A stretch of 64,000 nt of DNA from Gemmataceae bacterium (GCA_022842245.1 JALHPZ010000027.1:30741-94740), one strand, 5' to 3'. Shown: positions 25,363 to 34,949, counted from the first letter of the stretch. Program-made: numbers and translations. The notes: a model not told the origin generated them from the sequence alone.

Positions 25363-26043
25363 TTATACGGGATCGCCGGGATTCGGCGACGACCGCTCCG
25401 GGGTCTCGCGCACGTACTCAAGCGCCCAGCAACCCGGTCGATGAAGGTGATCGGCGAGCCGGCAGTGTTGAAGGAGTTCATCGTCTTCACAACCGGCGTC
25501 CTGCAACGCGTCCGCAAGGATCGGCAACCGGTCCCAGGCCCGCGACTCCACGATCGCCGCGGCAATCCCTCGGACCGCATCCGTGCGCCATCGCGGATCG
25601 AATTCGATATTCCGGTCTGGATTTCGCACGACCTCGCGAAGGACCTGCGCCTGTGACGCCGAATTCCGCGGGATGGAAGGGCCAGCGGCCTCGAGACTTT
25701 CAGGGGCCCCGTTGAACTCGAACATCCGGCCGATGCTCGCGACCTGGGCCGCCATCGTCCACGAGTCGTTGTCCTGCCCCATCAGGAACTGCCGCAAGAT
25801 CGGATGGATATCGCCGAGCAATGCGGACCCGATCGCGGACAGGATCGACCACTTTTCGTCCCGGCTCATCGGCCGTTCGGCATCCTTCTCGAATCGGTCG
25901 GCCAGGTAGCGGACGGCGGGCAACTTCGACTCGACGAGCCGGCAACAACCGCACGCGAAGAACATCAACTGCCGATCGCTCGCGATCCCGCGCACCTTCT
26001 TCAGCATTAGTCCAACGTCGTCGGTTTGGTCCCAATCAGTCAT
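25363..26043 (-). CDS. Gemmataceae-type repeat-family protein of unknown function
   Basis: The start at 26043 gives 226 residues. The N-terminal ASDRQLMFFACGCCRLVES and the C-terminal AWDRLPILADALQDAGCEDD followed by LLQHCR match a pattern very common in Gemmata-like genomes (SDRKLRLFAxACCRR ... LADALEEAGC ... LLxHxR). It appears cytoplasmic, with cysteine pairs at both ends. Such proteins often sit next to WGR or SMI1-like families, but function is unknown. The frame is open to 26334 upstream; that extension overlaps the divergent TerC gene and has no protein character. Confidence 0.7.
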   Translation of the reverse strand: MTDWDQTDDVGLMLKKVRGIASDRQLMFFACGCCRLVESKLPAVRYLADRFEKDAERPMSRDEKWSILSAIGSALLGDIHPILRQFLMGQDNDSWTMAAQVASIGRMFEFNGAPESLEAAGPSIPRNSASQAQVLREVVRNPDRNIEFDPRWRTDAVRGIAAAIVESRAWDRLPILADALQDAGCEDDELLQHCRLADHLHRPGCWALEYVRETPERSSPNPGDPV

Positions 26044-26202
26044 TATGGAATGCGTCCCGGTACGGTTTCGAAAACTATTCGCCCAAGCAAAGTGCGCGCG
26101 GTGTCCGTTGGCACGGCGTTCCGACGGCATTTTCAGGACCGTGCTTGCCATCCCCCACGCGCGACCGGTATAGATTCTCCACTCCCACGAAAGGAACGCC
26201 GA

Positions 26203-27402
26203 ATGAACCGCTTCCGAATTTCCGCCTACGCGGTCGGTGGGTTCCTGCTTGCGATCCTCGTACTGGTCGCATCGGCACGCGGAGATACCACGGCCAAGCC
26301 GGCACCGGTCGCCACCTCGGGCGTGACGGTGCAAATCGACCGCGAAGACGGCACCCGATTGGATGGCACCGTTCCCGCGGTTCTCAAGATCAAGACCGAT
26401 TACGGCCTACTCGACCTGGACCTGACAAAGGTTAAGACCATCGATTTTGCCGAAGAGGAATCGCACACCATCGCCATCGTCGAACTGGCTTCCAAACACC
26501 ATCTCCACGGGGATACCGTCGACGCCGAAATCGCATTCACGGACAGGGCCGGCGCCGTGCAGACCTTAGCCGTGCGGGACCTGCGCGAACTGCGCGTGCA
26601 ACGCCCCCCGGTCGACCTTTCACTCGTGGCCGCCCTCGTCGGACTGGTCACCCTCGCCGTCATGGAAATCGTTCTGGGCATCGACAACGTGATCTTTCTC
26701 GCCATTGTCGTCGGCCGACTTCCCAAGGAGCAGCAACCCCTCGCCCGCAAGATCGGCCTCGGCGCCGCGCTGGGGACTCGACTTCTTCTCTTGTTCTCGC
26801 TGACGTTCCTGTTGGGGCTTACGAAGGCGGTCTTCACCCTCCCGATTCCGGGAATGAATCCCGATGCCCGCGATATTTCCTGGCGAGATATCATCCTGCT
26901 TGTCGGGGGTGGGTTTCTGATCATGAAAAGCGTCATGGAGATGCACCACAAACTCGAGGAATCCCGCCAGAAGGCCCATGCTACCGACTCCGCGAAACCG
27001 GCGAAGACCGCAAGTTTCGCGAAGATCATCGCGCAAATCGCCATCATCGATATCGTGTTTTCGCTGGACTCGGTCATCACGGCCGTCGGCATGGTCGACA
27101 CGGTCTGGGTCATGATCACCGCGATGGTGATCGCGATGCTCGTAATGCTCGCCTTCGCCGGGGCGATCTCGAACTTCGTGGATAAATACCCGACGATCAA
27201 AGTCTTGGCGCTCAGTTTCCTCATCCTGATCGGCGTGCTACTGGTTGCCGATGGACTGGGCCAGCACATCGACAAAGGCTACGTCTACTTTGCCATGGCG
27301 TTCGGAGTAGGCGTCGAGATGGTCAATATCCTCATGAAGCCCAAGGGAGTCCCGGCCCTCGTCGCCGAGGCGGACCGGTCCGAGGGCGCACCTCTGGTCT
27401 GA
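26203..27402 (+). CDS. TerC family membrane protein with exported N-terminal domain
   Basis: The start at 26203 is preceded by AAAGGA, giving 399 residues. A signal-like helix (YAVGGFLLAILVLVASARG) is followed by about 110 residues of beta-rich sequence containing VTVQIDREDGTRLDGTVPAV. The TerC core then shows VMEIVLGIDNVIFLAIVVGR, IIDIVFSLDSVITAVGMVD and SFLILIGVLLVADGLGQHID, keeping the buried Asp pair typical of TerC/MMEL transporters. Members export manganese or other metals, or help metalation of exported proteins. The N-terminal domain is not part of ordinary TerC. The neighbouring ABC genes begin 62 bp later. Confidence 0.9.
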   Translation: MNRFRISAYAVGGFLLAILVLVASARGDTTAKPAPVATSGVTVQIDREDGTRLDGTVPAVLKIKTDYGLLDLDLTKVKTIDFAEEESHTIAIVELASKHHLHGDTVDAEIAFTDRAGAVQTLAVRDLRELRVQRPPVDLSLVAALVGLVTLAVMEIVLGIDNVIFLAIVVGRLPKEQQPLARKIGLGAALGTRLLLLFSLTFLLGLTKAVFTLPIPGMNPDARDISWRDIILLVGGGFLIMKSVMEMHHKLEESRQKAHATDSAKPAKTASFAKIIAQIAIIDIVFSLDSVITAVGMVDTVWVMITAMVIAMLVMLAFAGAISNFVDKYPTIKVLALSFLILIGVLLVADGLGQHIDKGYVYFAMAFGVGVEMVNILMKPKGVPALVAEADRSEGAPLV

Positions 27403-27464
27403 GTCAGTTCCGCTTGCCCGGATCGCGGTCTCCCGGTATCGTCGCACCTCTTCGAGGGTGATCG

Positions 27465-28394
27465 ATGCCGCGAACCGTGGCCTTGGAACTTCGCGATATT
27501 CGCGCCGTCTATGGACGCGTCACCGTTCTGCACGGTGTCACGCTGGCCGTGCACCGTGGCGAAATCCTCGGCCTGTTAGGCCCCAACGGCTCCGGTAAAA
27601 GCACGACCCTGGGTATCGCGGCGGGCGTCATCGACCCCGTGGCCGGCAGCGTGTCGATCGATGGTATCGACCGTACCCACGACCCGCACCGGTTTGCGAT
27701 TCGCGTCGGTTTCGTTCCACAGGATTCCGCAATCTACGAGGAACTGACCGCCGTCCAGAATCTCGAGTTTTTCGGTCGGCTCTATGGGCTGCGAGGATAC
27801 GATCTGGATTCCCGCATTGCGAAGGCGCTCGCGAGGTCCCGATTGACGGATCGGTCCCACGAGCCCGCAGGCATCTTTTCCGGCGGGCTGCGGCGTCGGC
27901 TCGGCATCGCCATCGCCCTCCTGCCCGATCCCCCGGTCCTTTTACTGGACGAACCCACGGCCGCGCTCGATGCCGCCAGCCGAGACGACCTTTTCGCGGA
28001 CCTGCATCGACTGCGGGAAGAAGGCCACGCCGTGATGCTGACGACACACCATGCTGAAGAGGCCGAACAGGTCTGCGATCGGATCGCGATACTCGAAGCC
28101 GGTCGGCTCGTGGCGGAAGGGCCGCCCTCGGAATTGATGCGATCACAATCGTCCGGTCGTTGCGTGCTGTTCGGCCACCTGGACGGATCGTTACCCAAAT
28201 TCCTGGAACGGCGGATCCGGCGACGGTTGGACGCCGATATCGGATTCGAAGTGACCGGGCATCGGGTTCGATTGTCGGCGTGGACGGCTGATGAACTCGG
28301 GCGCGCGCTGGCACTCTTACTTGCCGAAGGTGCCCATTTGGATCGTTACCGTTCTGTCTCGGGCCGACTGGAGCCGACCGCCAAGGCCGCGTGA
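27465..28394 (+). CDS. ABC transporter ATP-binding protein
   Basis: The 309-residue ATPase has Walker A GLLGPNGSGKSTT, a Q-loop FVPQDSAIYEELTAVQN, signature FSGGLRRRLGIAIALL, Walker B VLLLDEPTAALDAA and the H-loop MLTTHH. The signature reads FSGGL rather than LSGGQ, a change common in ABC-2 type exporters. A C-terminal extension of about 70 residues follows the nucleotide domain. The stop is 4 bp before the permease start, so the two form an exporter. The substrate (drug, polysaccharide or sodium) is unknown. Confidence 0.93.
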   Translation: MPRTVALELRDIRAVYGRVTVLHGVTLAVHRGEILGLLGPNGSGKSTTLGIAAGVIDPVAGSVSIDGIDRTHDPHRFAIRVGFVPQDSAIYEELTAVQNLEFFGRLYGLRGYDLDSRIAKALARSRLTDRSHEPAGIFSGGLRRRLGIAIALLPDPPVLLLDEPTAALDAASRDDLFADLHRLREEGHAVMLTTHHAEEAEQVCDRIAILEAGRLVAEGPPSELMRSQSSGRCVLFGHLDGSLPKFLERRIRRRLDADIGFEVTGHRVRLSAWTADELGRALALLLAEGAHLDRYRSVSGRLEPTAKAA

Positions 28395-28398
28395 TGCC

Positions 28399-29541
28399 AT
28401 GCTCTCGACCGTATTGACCCTGGCTGGGAAGGATTGGCGGCTCTTCTGGTGCGACCGCCGCGCCGCCACGCTGGCATTCGTGGTCCCGATCCTGCTCGCG
28501 TCCGTATTCGGCTATATTTTCGATCGTCCCACTCGGGATCGCGGCGAGGTCCGGCTCCACCTGCTCGTCGTGGCCGAGGGCGATTCGCCGACAATCCGAA
28601 AATTGATCGACGATCTGGCTACGAATCCGAACCTCCAAATCGAACCGATAATGGCCGAATCGCTCAACCAACGATTGCTCGACCGTCGGCCGGGCGTGGC
28701 GGTGGTGATTCCGGCCGATTTCGGGACCGCAGTCAAGCCGCGGATCGCGGTTCGCCACCACCCGTTGTGTTCGCTCGAAGCCCGTTGGGCGGAAGGCGTG
28801 ATCGCCGAAGCCGTCGCGAAGGGAGTGGCGAAGCAACGGTGGGGTGACCTGGCCGAATCCGTTTTGCGGGATCCGCCATTCCTGCTGAGCGTGTCGGCGC
28901 TTGAGGAGCCTCACGCGAAATTCAATTCCTATTCGCACAGCTTCAGCGGGATGACCTTGCAATACCTGCTCTTTTGGGGGATGGAAAGCGGCCTGTTATT
29001 GCTGCGGGAACGACGGCGCGGGGTTTGGTTACGGTTGCGGGCGGCTCCGATGCCGTTGGCCGCCGTCCTGCTGGGTCGGGCACTCGCGACGGCGGCCATC
29101 GCCATCCTGCAATTGCTGACGACGTTCGCGTTCGGCTATGCGGTATTCGATGTTACGTTTTGCGGCTCACCGTTCGGGTTCGCCCTGGCCGTGATTGGCG
29201 TGGCATCGCTCGCAGCGTCGGTCGGCTTGCTTGTCGCCGCGTTAGGCGGGAGGGAGGCCCCGGCACGAAGCGTTAGCATTCTGGCCATCCTCGGCCTCGC
29301 GATGCTCGGCGGGCTGTGGCTGCCATCGTTTCTGCTGCCGGACTGGTTGCGGGACGTTTCACTTGCGCTTCCAACGACTTGGGCGATGCGGCTATTGGAT
29401 TCGGCGACCTGGCAAGGCCGCGACCTTGCCGATCAACTCCCGAGCTTCGTTGCCGTAATGGGATTCACAGCCATGTTCCTGAGCGTCGCATTCTGGCGCT
29501 TGTCCGCCACGGAACGGGCCGCTCGGCGGGGACAGGGTTGA
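28399..29541 (+). CDS. ABC-2 type transporter permease
   Basis: The start at 28399 (MLSTVLTLAGKDWRLFWCDR) gives 380 residues. One N-terminal helix (ATLAFVVPILLASVFGYIF) is followed by a large extracytoplasmic domain (about residues 45-190). Five C-terminal helices follow, with SGMTLQYLLFWGMESGLLLL, a coupling RERRRGVWLRLRAAPM loop and FALAVIGVASLAASVGLLVA. This is the ABC-2 (NatB/YhgE) layout; with the ATPase 4 bp upstream it makes an exporter. Its stop abuts the convergent holA stop. Confidence 0.88.
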   Translation: MLSTVLTLAGKDWRLFWCDRRAATLAFVVPILLASVFGYIFDRPTRDRGEVRLHLLVVAEGDSPTIRKLIDDLATNPNLQIEPIMAESLNQRLLDRRPGVAVVIPADFGTAVKPRIAVRHHPLCSLEARWAEGVIAEAVAKGVAKQRWGDLAESVLRDPPFLLSVSALEEPHAKFNSYSHSFSGMTLQYLLFWGMESGLLLLRERRRGVWLRLRAAPMPLAAVLLGRALATAAIAILQLLTTFAFGYAVFDVTFCGSPFGFALAVIGVASLAASVGLLVAALGGREAPARSVSILAILGLAMLGGLWLPSFLLPDWLRDVSLALPTTWAMRLLDSATWQGRDLADQLPSFVAVMGFTAMFLSVAFWRLSATERAARRGQG

Positions 29542-30549
29542 TCACTCTCGCGGGCGGGCGAGCCTAGCCACGAATCGCTCGACCTGCAACTGACCCGGTA
29601 GCGGATTGCCGCCCTTCAGCCCCAAGTTGATTTCGACAAGCCAGTCCAGCAATTTGTCCAATCGCCGTCGGCCGAGGTGTCGCACCTGTTTTTCAGCGGA
29701 GATGCGGGCTTCGGGCCAGCGGGGGACTCCGGCCGCGTCGCAGGCCGCTCCGAGCGATTGCCCTTCGGCGGTCAATCGTCCGACGGCAGCGAGTTTGCGG
29801 AACTGAGCAGTCAGTGCTCCCATCACAGCGAGGGGTTCTTCACCTTCCTCGAAGACTTCGGCTAGCAATTTCATCGCCCGCGCCGGCTGCCCTTCGCCGA
29901 TCGCATTCAGAATATGAAACACATTGGCCGCCCGGCTTCGACCGATCAGTTCGCTGACCGACTCGGGAGTGATCGAGGATTTCTCTCCCGCCGCAGTCGC
30001 TAGTTTTTCGATCTCCTGGGCCAATAATCCCATCTGGGGGCCGACAAGTTCCAGCAACAACTCCGCTGCGTCCAGCTCCAGCCGCTTGCCAAACTGTCCT
30101 TTCGCCCAGCCCACGCACCACGGGACAAGGCGTTCCGACTTCGGGGCTTTGCACGCGATCTTGGCCGCATCCGGCAAGGCTTTCGCCAGCTTAGTGGTCT
30201 CAGGAAACGTCTTCGCTTCCAGCACCAGCACGCCAACCTTGCTCGGATTCGCCACGTAGCGTTCCAGACTCTCCCGGGAATTGGTTACGAACGGATCGGC
30301 GTTCTCGACGACGACCACACGAGCCGATCCGATAAACGGTAGCGTATCCAACTCGCCGCGCACCGTTGCGAATTCGAGTTTTTCGCCGACAAAGATCGTG
30401 AGCGCGAACTCGCGCTCCGCATCGCCGAGCACTCGCGTCACGATCGCATCGCGAACCTGGCGACGGAGGAAATCCTCGTCGCCCGAGACGGCGTACACGG
30501 GTTGCGGCTTCGACTGGCCCGCCTTGTCGAGATACGCGAGGGCGTCCAT
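29542..30549 (-). CDS. holA: DNA polymerase III subunit delta
   Basis: The 335-residue protein matches the clamp-loader delta subunit. An N-terminal AAA-like region has PVYAVSGDEDFLRRQVRDAI and SARVVVVENADPFV. A helical LVGPQMGLLAQEIEKLATAA and the C-terminal collar domain with ALTAQFRKLAAVGRL and HLGRRRLDKLLDWLVEINLG follow. Delta opens the sliding clamp during loading. It lies 3 bp downstream of deoC on the minus strand, so the two are probably one transcript. Confidence 0.93.
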   Translation of the reverse strand: MDALAYLDKAGQSKPQPVYAVSGDEDFLRRQVRDAIVTRVLGDAEREFALTIFVGEKLEFATVRGELDTLPFIGSARVVVVENADPFVTNSRESLERYVANPSKVGVLVLEAKTFPETTKLAKALPDAAKIACKAPKSERLVPWCVGWAKGQFGKRLELDAAELLLELVGPQMGLLAQEIEKLATAAGEKSSITPESVSELIGRSRAANVFHILNAIGEGQPARAMKLLAEVFEEGEEPLAVMGALTAQFRKLAAVGRLTAEGQSLGAACDAAGVPRWPEARISAEKQVRHLGRRRLDKLLDWLVEINLGLKGGNPLPGQLQVERFVARLARPRE

Positions 30550-30552
30550 GCG

Positions 30553-31239
30553 TCAGAGTCCGAGTTTGGCTTTCGCATCGTCGAGGATCGCTTTCGTGGC
30601 CGTAGCGCCCACGCGCGTCACTCCGACTTCGCGAACCTGTAGGAGTGTTTCGAAGGTCCGCACGCCGCCGGCGGCCTTGACCTGCACCCAGGCCGGGCTG
30701 TGCCGACGCATCAGTTGGAGATCCGGAATAGTCGCGCCACTTTCCGCATATCCGGTGCTCGTCTTGACCCAGTCCGCGCGGAGTTCCCCGCAGATGCGGC
30801 AGAGCTCGATCTTGTGTTCGTCTTTCAGCAAGGCGTTTTCGAAGATCACTTTCACCTTCGCGCCGGCCGAATGGGCGACATTCACCACGCCGGCGATATC
30901 GTGCGCGACGTAGTTCCATTCCCCGGAAAGGACCTTGCCGATATTCACGACCATGTCGAGTTCCGTCGCGCCGTCGGCGAGAGCGATTTCGGATTCGGCG
31001 ACTTTAATCTCCGGCCGATGCCCGCCGTGCGGGAAGCCGATCGTCGTACTGGCCTGGACGGTCGACCCCGCAAGGAGTTTGGCCGCCAGCCGCACCCCGT
31101 AGGGCTTGATGCAGACCGATGCCACATTCAGCTCTCGCGCCAGCAAGATGCCGCGTTCGAGTTCGGCGTCGGTGAGTTGGGGCTGCAAGAGCGAGTGATC
31201 GAACATTTTCGCCAGTTCGGCGAGCGTGACGGAAGCCAT
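30553..31239 (-). CDS. deoC: Deoxyribose-phosphate aldolase
   Basis: The 228-residue class I aldolase splits 2-deoxyribose 5-phosphate into glyceraldehyde 3-phosphate and acetaldehyde. The signature motifs are SVCIKPYGVRLAAKLL, TIGFPHGGH, GATELDMVVNIG, ADWVKTSTGY (Schiff-base Lys) and VQVKAAGGVRTFETLL (second Lys). All catalytic residues are visible. It belongs with nucleoside salvage; a nucleoside hydrolase lies far away at 54092. It is followed at 3 bp by holA. Confidence 0.95.
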   Translation of the reverse strand: MASVTLAELAKMFDHSLLQPQLTDAELERGILLARELNVASVCIKPYGVRLAAKLLAGSTVQASTTIGFPHGGHRPEIKVAESEIALADGATELDMVVNIGKVLSGEWNYVAHDIAGVVNVAHSAGAKVKVIFENALLKDEHKIELCRICGELRADWVKTSTGYAESGATIPDLQLMRRHSPAWVQVKAAGGVRTFETLLQVREVGVTRVGATATKAILDDAKAKLGL

Positions 31240-31438
31240 GAGTATGTTCCGGTAGCGATTTCGGTTCCGCGGATTGTTCTAGCCGAATTGAGGTCGAATT
31301 GGACCATGGCATGTTCGGGATTTAAGCATGCAGTCATGAAATTCCCGCCGATGTCGAATTGAGCTTTTCAATCCATGCGGGAACGGAATCCGAAACCAAG
31401 ATCATGCGTTAACATTAATTTAGCCGGTCTTTTTACCG

Positions 31439-33637
31439 GTGCGATCCGGGTTTCTTTTGTTCCGGTCAACCTTGCCCACTCACGTAACAGATCCGAATCG
31501 CCGGTTACCGCTGTCCATTCGGTCGGCCGGTATCCTTACGCTGGCGCTGGGATATTACCTCTTTGCGCAACTCGGTTTGCTGATTCCTTCGGTCGGCCCG
31601 ATGGTCTGCCTGCTCTGGCCGCCGGCCGGACTATCGCTCGTCGTGCTGTACCGTGCCGGCCTCGGATATTGGCCCGGCGTCTGGTTGGGCGCATTCGTCA
31701 CCAACGCGAGCCTTTGCGGTTGGGGCGAATCGGCCATCGTTTCCACTGGCGTGACGATCGCGGCGGTCGCGGCGACCGGCATTTTGCGACGACTCCGGTT
31801 TGATCGGCAGTTCCATTCGATCGCCGATGCCCGAGCGTTTCTGATCGCGGTGGCTGTCGCGGCGTCGATCGCGGCCACCGTCGGCGTCGCCGTGCTCTAC
31901 CTGTTTAAAGCGCTGCACGGCGATCCGCCGGGCCGCGCCTTCCTGAACTGGTGGCTGGGCGACGCCGGCGGAATGCTCGTGGTCGCACCGGGACTGCTGG
32001 CGTTTTCCCGGACCGACCTTCGCCGGATGCGACGGGAAGGCAAGCTGCGAGGGCTGGTCGCCTCCAGCCTGTTCCTGATCGCGTTCGGTTTCGTCCTCTA
32101 TTCGGGTTTCGTGCCGACGGGGCGCTTGGCCTTGCCGGCAACGTTCCTTCTGATGTTGCTCGTCGCCCGCTCCGCGAGCTTGTACCGAATCTGGCCGGCG
32201 TCCCTGCAAATCGCATACATCGCGTGCTGGGTCATTTGGAACAACCACAACCTGAGCGGACCGAGCGTCTATCTCGAACCCGCGATCCGCATTTACGCCG
32301 CCTGGGCGTTCCTCGTGACGGCTTCGGTTGTTTCGATCGGCATCGCCAGCCTGCTCGCCGAACGGGACGCCGTCGAGCGCCAGTTGAAGACCAGCGAGGA
32401 AACCTACCGCGCGCTCGTCCACGATAATCCGGCCCTGATCGGCCGATTCTCGACCGATGGAAAACTGATTTTCGCCAACGAAACCTTCCGCCGCGCCTAC
32501 GAGTTATCCGCCAAAAACGTTTCGGGACTCTGGTCGCGCAACAAGGACACAAACCGACAGCAGACACCCAACTATTTCGAGATCACCGGCCTCGCCCGTG
32601 ACATGAAAACGTTAACCTTGCTCAGCGAGCTGGACGATCCGGAGCATCCGGTTTGTTTCGAAACCCGGCAGGATAGCGGGCCCGCGTCGGGGAGAACCTA
32701 CCGTTGGACCGCGCGTGCCGTCGACATGTCCAGCAGCGTGGTCTTCGAGTATCACGTCGTCGGCCTGGACGTGACCGAACAAAAGCGAGCCGAAGCCGAA
32801 CGGAAGACGCTCGAGACTCAAGCGATCCAGACGCAACAATACGAGGCGATCGGCGTGCTGGCGGGCGGGATCGCCCACGAATTCAACAACATCCTGACCG
32901 GTCTGATCGGCAATACCGATCTCGCCATGATGATGCTGCCGAAGAACGCGGACGTGCGCCCGATGCTCGCCGAAGTCCTGCGCGGTGCCCAACGCGCCGC
33001 GGAACTGACGCGCCAGCTCAGCACTTACGCCGGTCAGACCGACACGCACCCCCGGCCGCATTCCGTCGATGCGATCGTGAAGTCCTGCGAGCGTCTCGTC
33101 GAGGTCGTGCTCCCGAAACACTGCGCGATCCGCTACATCCCGTCGGACCCGCGCGCAATGGCCGTCGTCGACGAAACGAAGATCCGCCAGCTCTTTTTGA
33201 GCCTCGTCACCAACGCCGCCGAGGCGGTCGCGGAACGGACGCGATCGGGACTGATCGAAGTCCGGGTCGGCGTTCGATCCGTCGAATGCACGACGGACCA
33301 GCATCGTTGGATGAACGGCGGAGCCTTGGTACCGGGCGAGTACGTGGAATTGGAAGTGTCCGACAACGGCTGCGGTATGAACGCCACCACGTTGGCGCGC
33401 GTGTTCGAACCGTTCTTTACGACGAAATTTCCCGGCCGTGGCCTCGGCATGGCCGCCGTGCTGGGAATCGTACAGGATCACGCGGGTGCCATACGGGTCG
33501 AGAGCGAAATGGATCGCGGAACAGTCGTCCGCGTGCTGCTTCCGACGCAATCCACTTCGATCGACTTTCCGACGCCGATGCCGCGCTCCATTCGCCGATC
33601 CGGTCGGATTTCGAGCAGCAAGTTGATTCGCCAATAA
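31439..33637 (+). CDS. MASE1-PAS sensor histidine kinase
   Basis: The 732-residue membrane sensor starts at a GTG; other starts nearby are possible and no clear ribosome site is seen. The N-terminal part (about residues 25-310) is a MASE1 sensory domain with eight helices, including LLWPPAGLSLVVLYRAGLGY and WPGVWLGAFVTNA. A PAS domain (SEETYRALVHDNPALIGRFS) follows. The kinase core has H-box GGIAHEFNNILTGLIGN, N-box LFLSLVTNAAEAVAE, G1 VSDNGCGM and FFTTKFPGRGLGMAAVLGIV. The His of the H-box is the phosphorylation site. No response regulator or receiver domain lies nearby, so it is an orphan kinase. Confidence 0.9.
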   Translation: MRSGFLLFRSTLPTHVTDPNRRLPLSIRSAGILTLALGYYLFAQLGLLIPSVGPMVCLLWPPAGLSLVVLYRAGLGYWPGVWLGAFVTNASLCGWGESAIVSTGVTIAAVAATGILRRLRFDRQFHSIADARAFLIAVAVAASIAATVGVAVLYLFKALHGDPPGRAFLNWWLGDAGGMLVVAPGLLAFSRTDLRRMRREGKLRGLVASSLFLIAFGFVLYSGFVPTGRLALPATFLLMLLVARSASLYRIWPASLQIAYIACWVIWNNHNLSGPSVYLEPAIRIYAAWAFLVTASVVSIGIASLLAERDAVERQLKTSEETYRALVHDNPALIGRFSTDGKLIFANETFRRAYELSAKNVSGLWSRNKDTNRQQTPNYFEITGLARDMKTLTLLSELDDPEHPVCFETRQDSGPASGRTYRWTARAVDMSSSVVFEYHVVGLDVTEQKRAEAERKTLETQAIQTQQYEAIGVLAGGIAHEFNNILTGLIGNTDLAMMMLPKNADVRPMLAEVLRGAQRAAELTRQLSTYAGQTDTHPRPHSVDAIVKSCERLVEVVLPKHCAIRYIPSDPRAMAVVDETKIRQLFLSLVTNAAEAVAERTRSGLIEVRVGVRSVECTTDQHRWMNGGALVPGEYVELEVSDNGCGMNATTLARVFEPFFTTKFPGRGLGMAAVLGIVQDHAGAIRVESEMDRGTVVRVLLPTQSTSIDFPTPMPRSIRRSGRISSSKLIRQ

Positions 33638-33650
33638 CCAGCCGAAACCT

Positions 33651-34949
33651 TCACGGTTTCCACCAGGAATCCAGTTGTTTCCGAAGTTCCTCGACCCGCT
33701 TCGGCTGTGCGACGGCCAGGTTCTTTTCTTCCGACGGGTCCGAGGAAAGATCATAGAGTTCGACTTCGGCCATCGGTAATCGTGCCGGATTCGGAACGAT
33801 GAGTTTCCAGTTCCCGCTTACGACCCAGCGCCATTTCAGGTTCGCGGCGGGTCGATCGATGTCCACGGCGTTGTGCTCGAAAATCTCCCCGAAGACAGCC
33901 TCGCGCCGGGCCACCGCGTCCGCATTCCGCAAGTCGATGCCCGACATCCCCGGCGTCGGCTTGAGACCGCACGCGGCCAGGATGGTCGGTGCGAGGTCGA
34001 TCGAACTGACCAACCGGTCGATTCGACCCGGTTTTACCTTCCCGGGCAAGCGGATCATGATCGGCGTTCGCACGCCGCCATCATAGGGGGATTGTTTGGA
34101 CTTGGGTCCGTAGCGCCCCGCCTTCGGATCCTGAATCCAACCGTTGTCGTGAAGGTAAACGACGATCGTGTTCTCCGCCAAACCGGTCTTGTCCAAGTGG
34201 GCGAGCAACCCGCCAACCGTCTCGTCGAACCACTCGCACATCGCCCAGTATTTCGCGACGAACTCGGATTCGTGTTTGTCCTTGTATTTGGCCAGCAATC
34301 GCGCCGGCGGATTGTGAGGCTGGTGCGGCATGATCGGGGCGTACCAGACATAGAAGGGCTTCGCATCGTGTTTCGATTTGTCGATGAAGTTCGTGACCGC
34401 TTCCAGGCCTTCACGACCGATCTTCAAGCCCTCGTCGCCGTGCCGTCCCCCCTTCGCCGTGTCGCCATGCGTCATCCCTTCCGTGAAGCCCCCGCAACGG
34501 CAGGCGTTCCCTTCCCACCATTTGCCCGATTGATGGCTGACGTAGCCCGCTTCACCCAAGAGCTTCGCGAGATTCGCCGACCTCTCGAAGTTTGCGATCA
34601 TCCGCGCCCGATCCTTCAGGTAGACCTCGTTCTTCATCGCCGCTGCCTGCCCCAGTCCGGCTGGCAGCGGGGGATCGTTCGACGTAATCAGGTGCTGGTG
34701 CGGGTATAACCCCGTGATCATGGTTGCGAGGCTTGCGCGGCACAAGCTACTCGGCACGTAGCCGCGCGGGAAGACGAGCGATTGCGACGCAAGCTTGTCC
34801 AGGTGCGGTGTCCGGATCTGCTTGTGGCCCATGAATCCGTAATCGGTCCAGGCCTGATCGTCCCCGATGATCAGCACGACGTTGGGTGGGGCCGCAGACC
34901 CCGACACGGCGAACAACGCGATTGTCAGCAAGCTCATGAAGCGGTTCAT
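33651..34949 (-). CDS. Secreted sulfatase with variant active-site motif
   Basis: The 432-residue protein has a signal peptide (MNRFMSLLTIALFAVSGSAA) and the sulfatase fold: PNVVLIIGDDQAWTDYGFMG (metal Asp pair), VPSSLCRASLATMITGLYPH and VVYLHDNGWIQDPKAGRYGP. The signature is normally Cys-x-Pro-Ser-Arg; here it is CRASL, so both the Pro and the Arg are changed, although the Cys that would become formylglycine remains. It overlaps the upstream sulfatase by ATGA (34946-34949). The substrate, probably a sulfated glycan, is unknown. Confidence 0.9.
   Translation of the reverse strand: MNRFMSLLTIALFAVSGSAAPPNVVLIIGDDQAWTDYGFMGHKQIRTPHLDKLASQSLVFPRGYVPSSLCRASLATMITGLYPHQHLITSNDPPLPAGLGQAAAMKNEVYLKDRARMIANFERSANLAKLLGEAGYVSHQSGKWWEGNACRCGGFTEGMTHGDTAKGGRHGDEGLKIGREGLEAVTNFIDKSKHDAKPFYVWYAPIMPHQPHNPPARLLAKYKDKHESEFVAKYWAMCEWFDETVGGLLAHLDKTGLAENTIVVYLHDNGWIQDPKAGRYGPKSKQSPYDGGVRTPIMIRLPGKVKPGRIDRLVSSIDLAPTILAACGLKPTPGMSGIDLRNADAVARREAVFGEIFEHNAVDIDRPAANLKWRWVVSGNWKLIVPNPARLPMAEVELYDLSSDPSEEKNLAVAQPKRVEELRKQLDSWWKP

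Noticed and set aside
26044..26334. N-terminal extension of the Gemmataceae-type protein to 26334
   Set aside because: It would overlap the TerC gene start on the other strand and its residues lack protein character; the ATG at 26043 precedes the conserved part.
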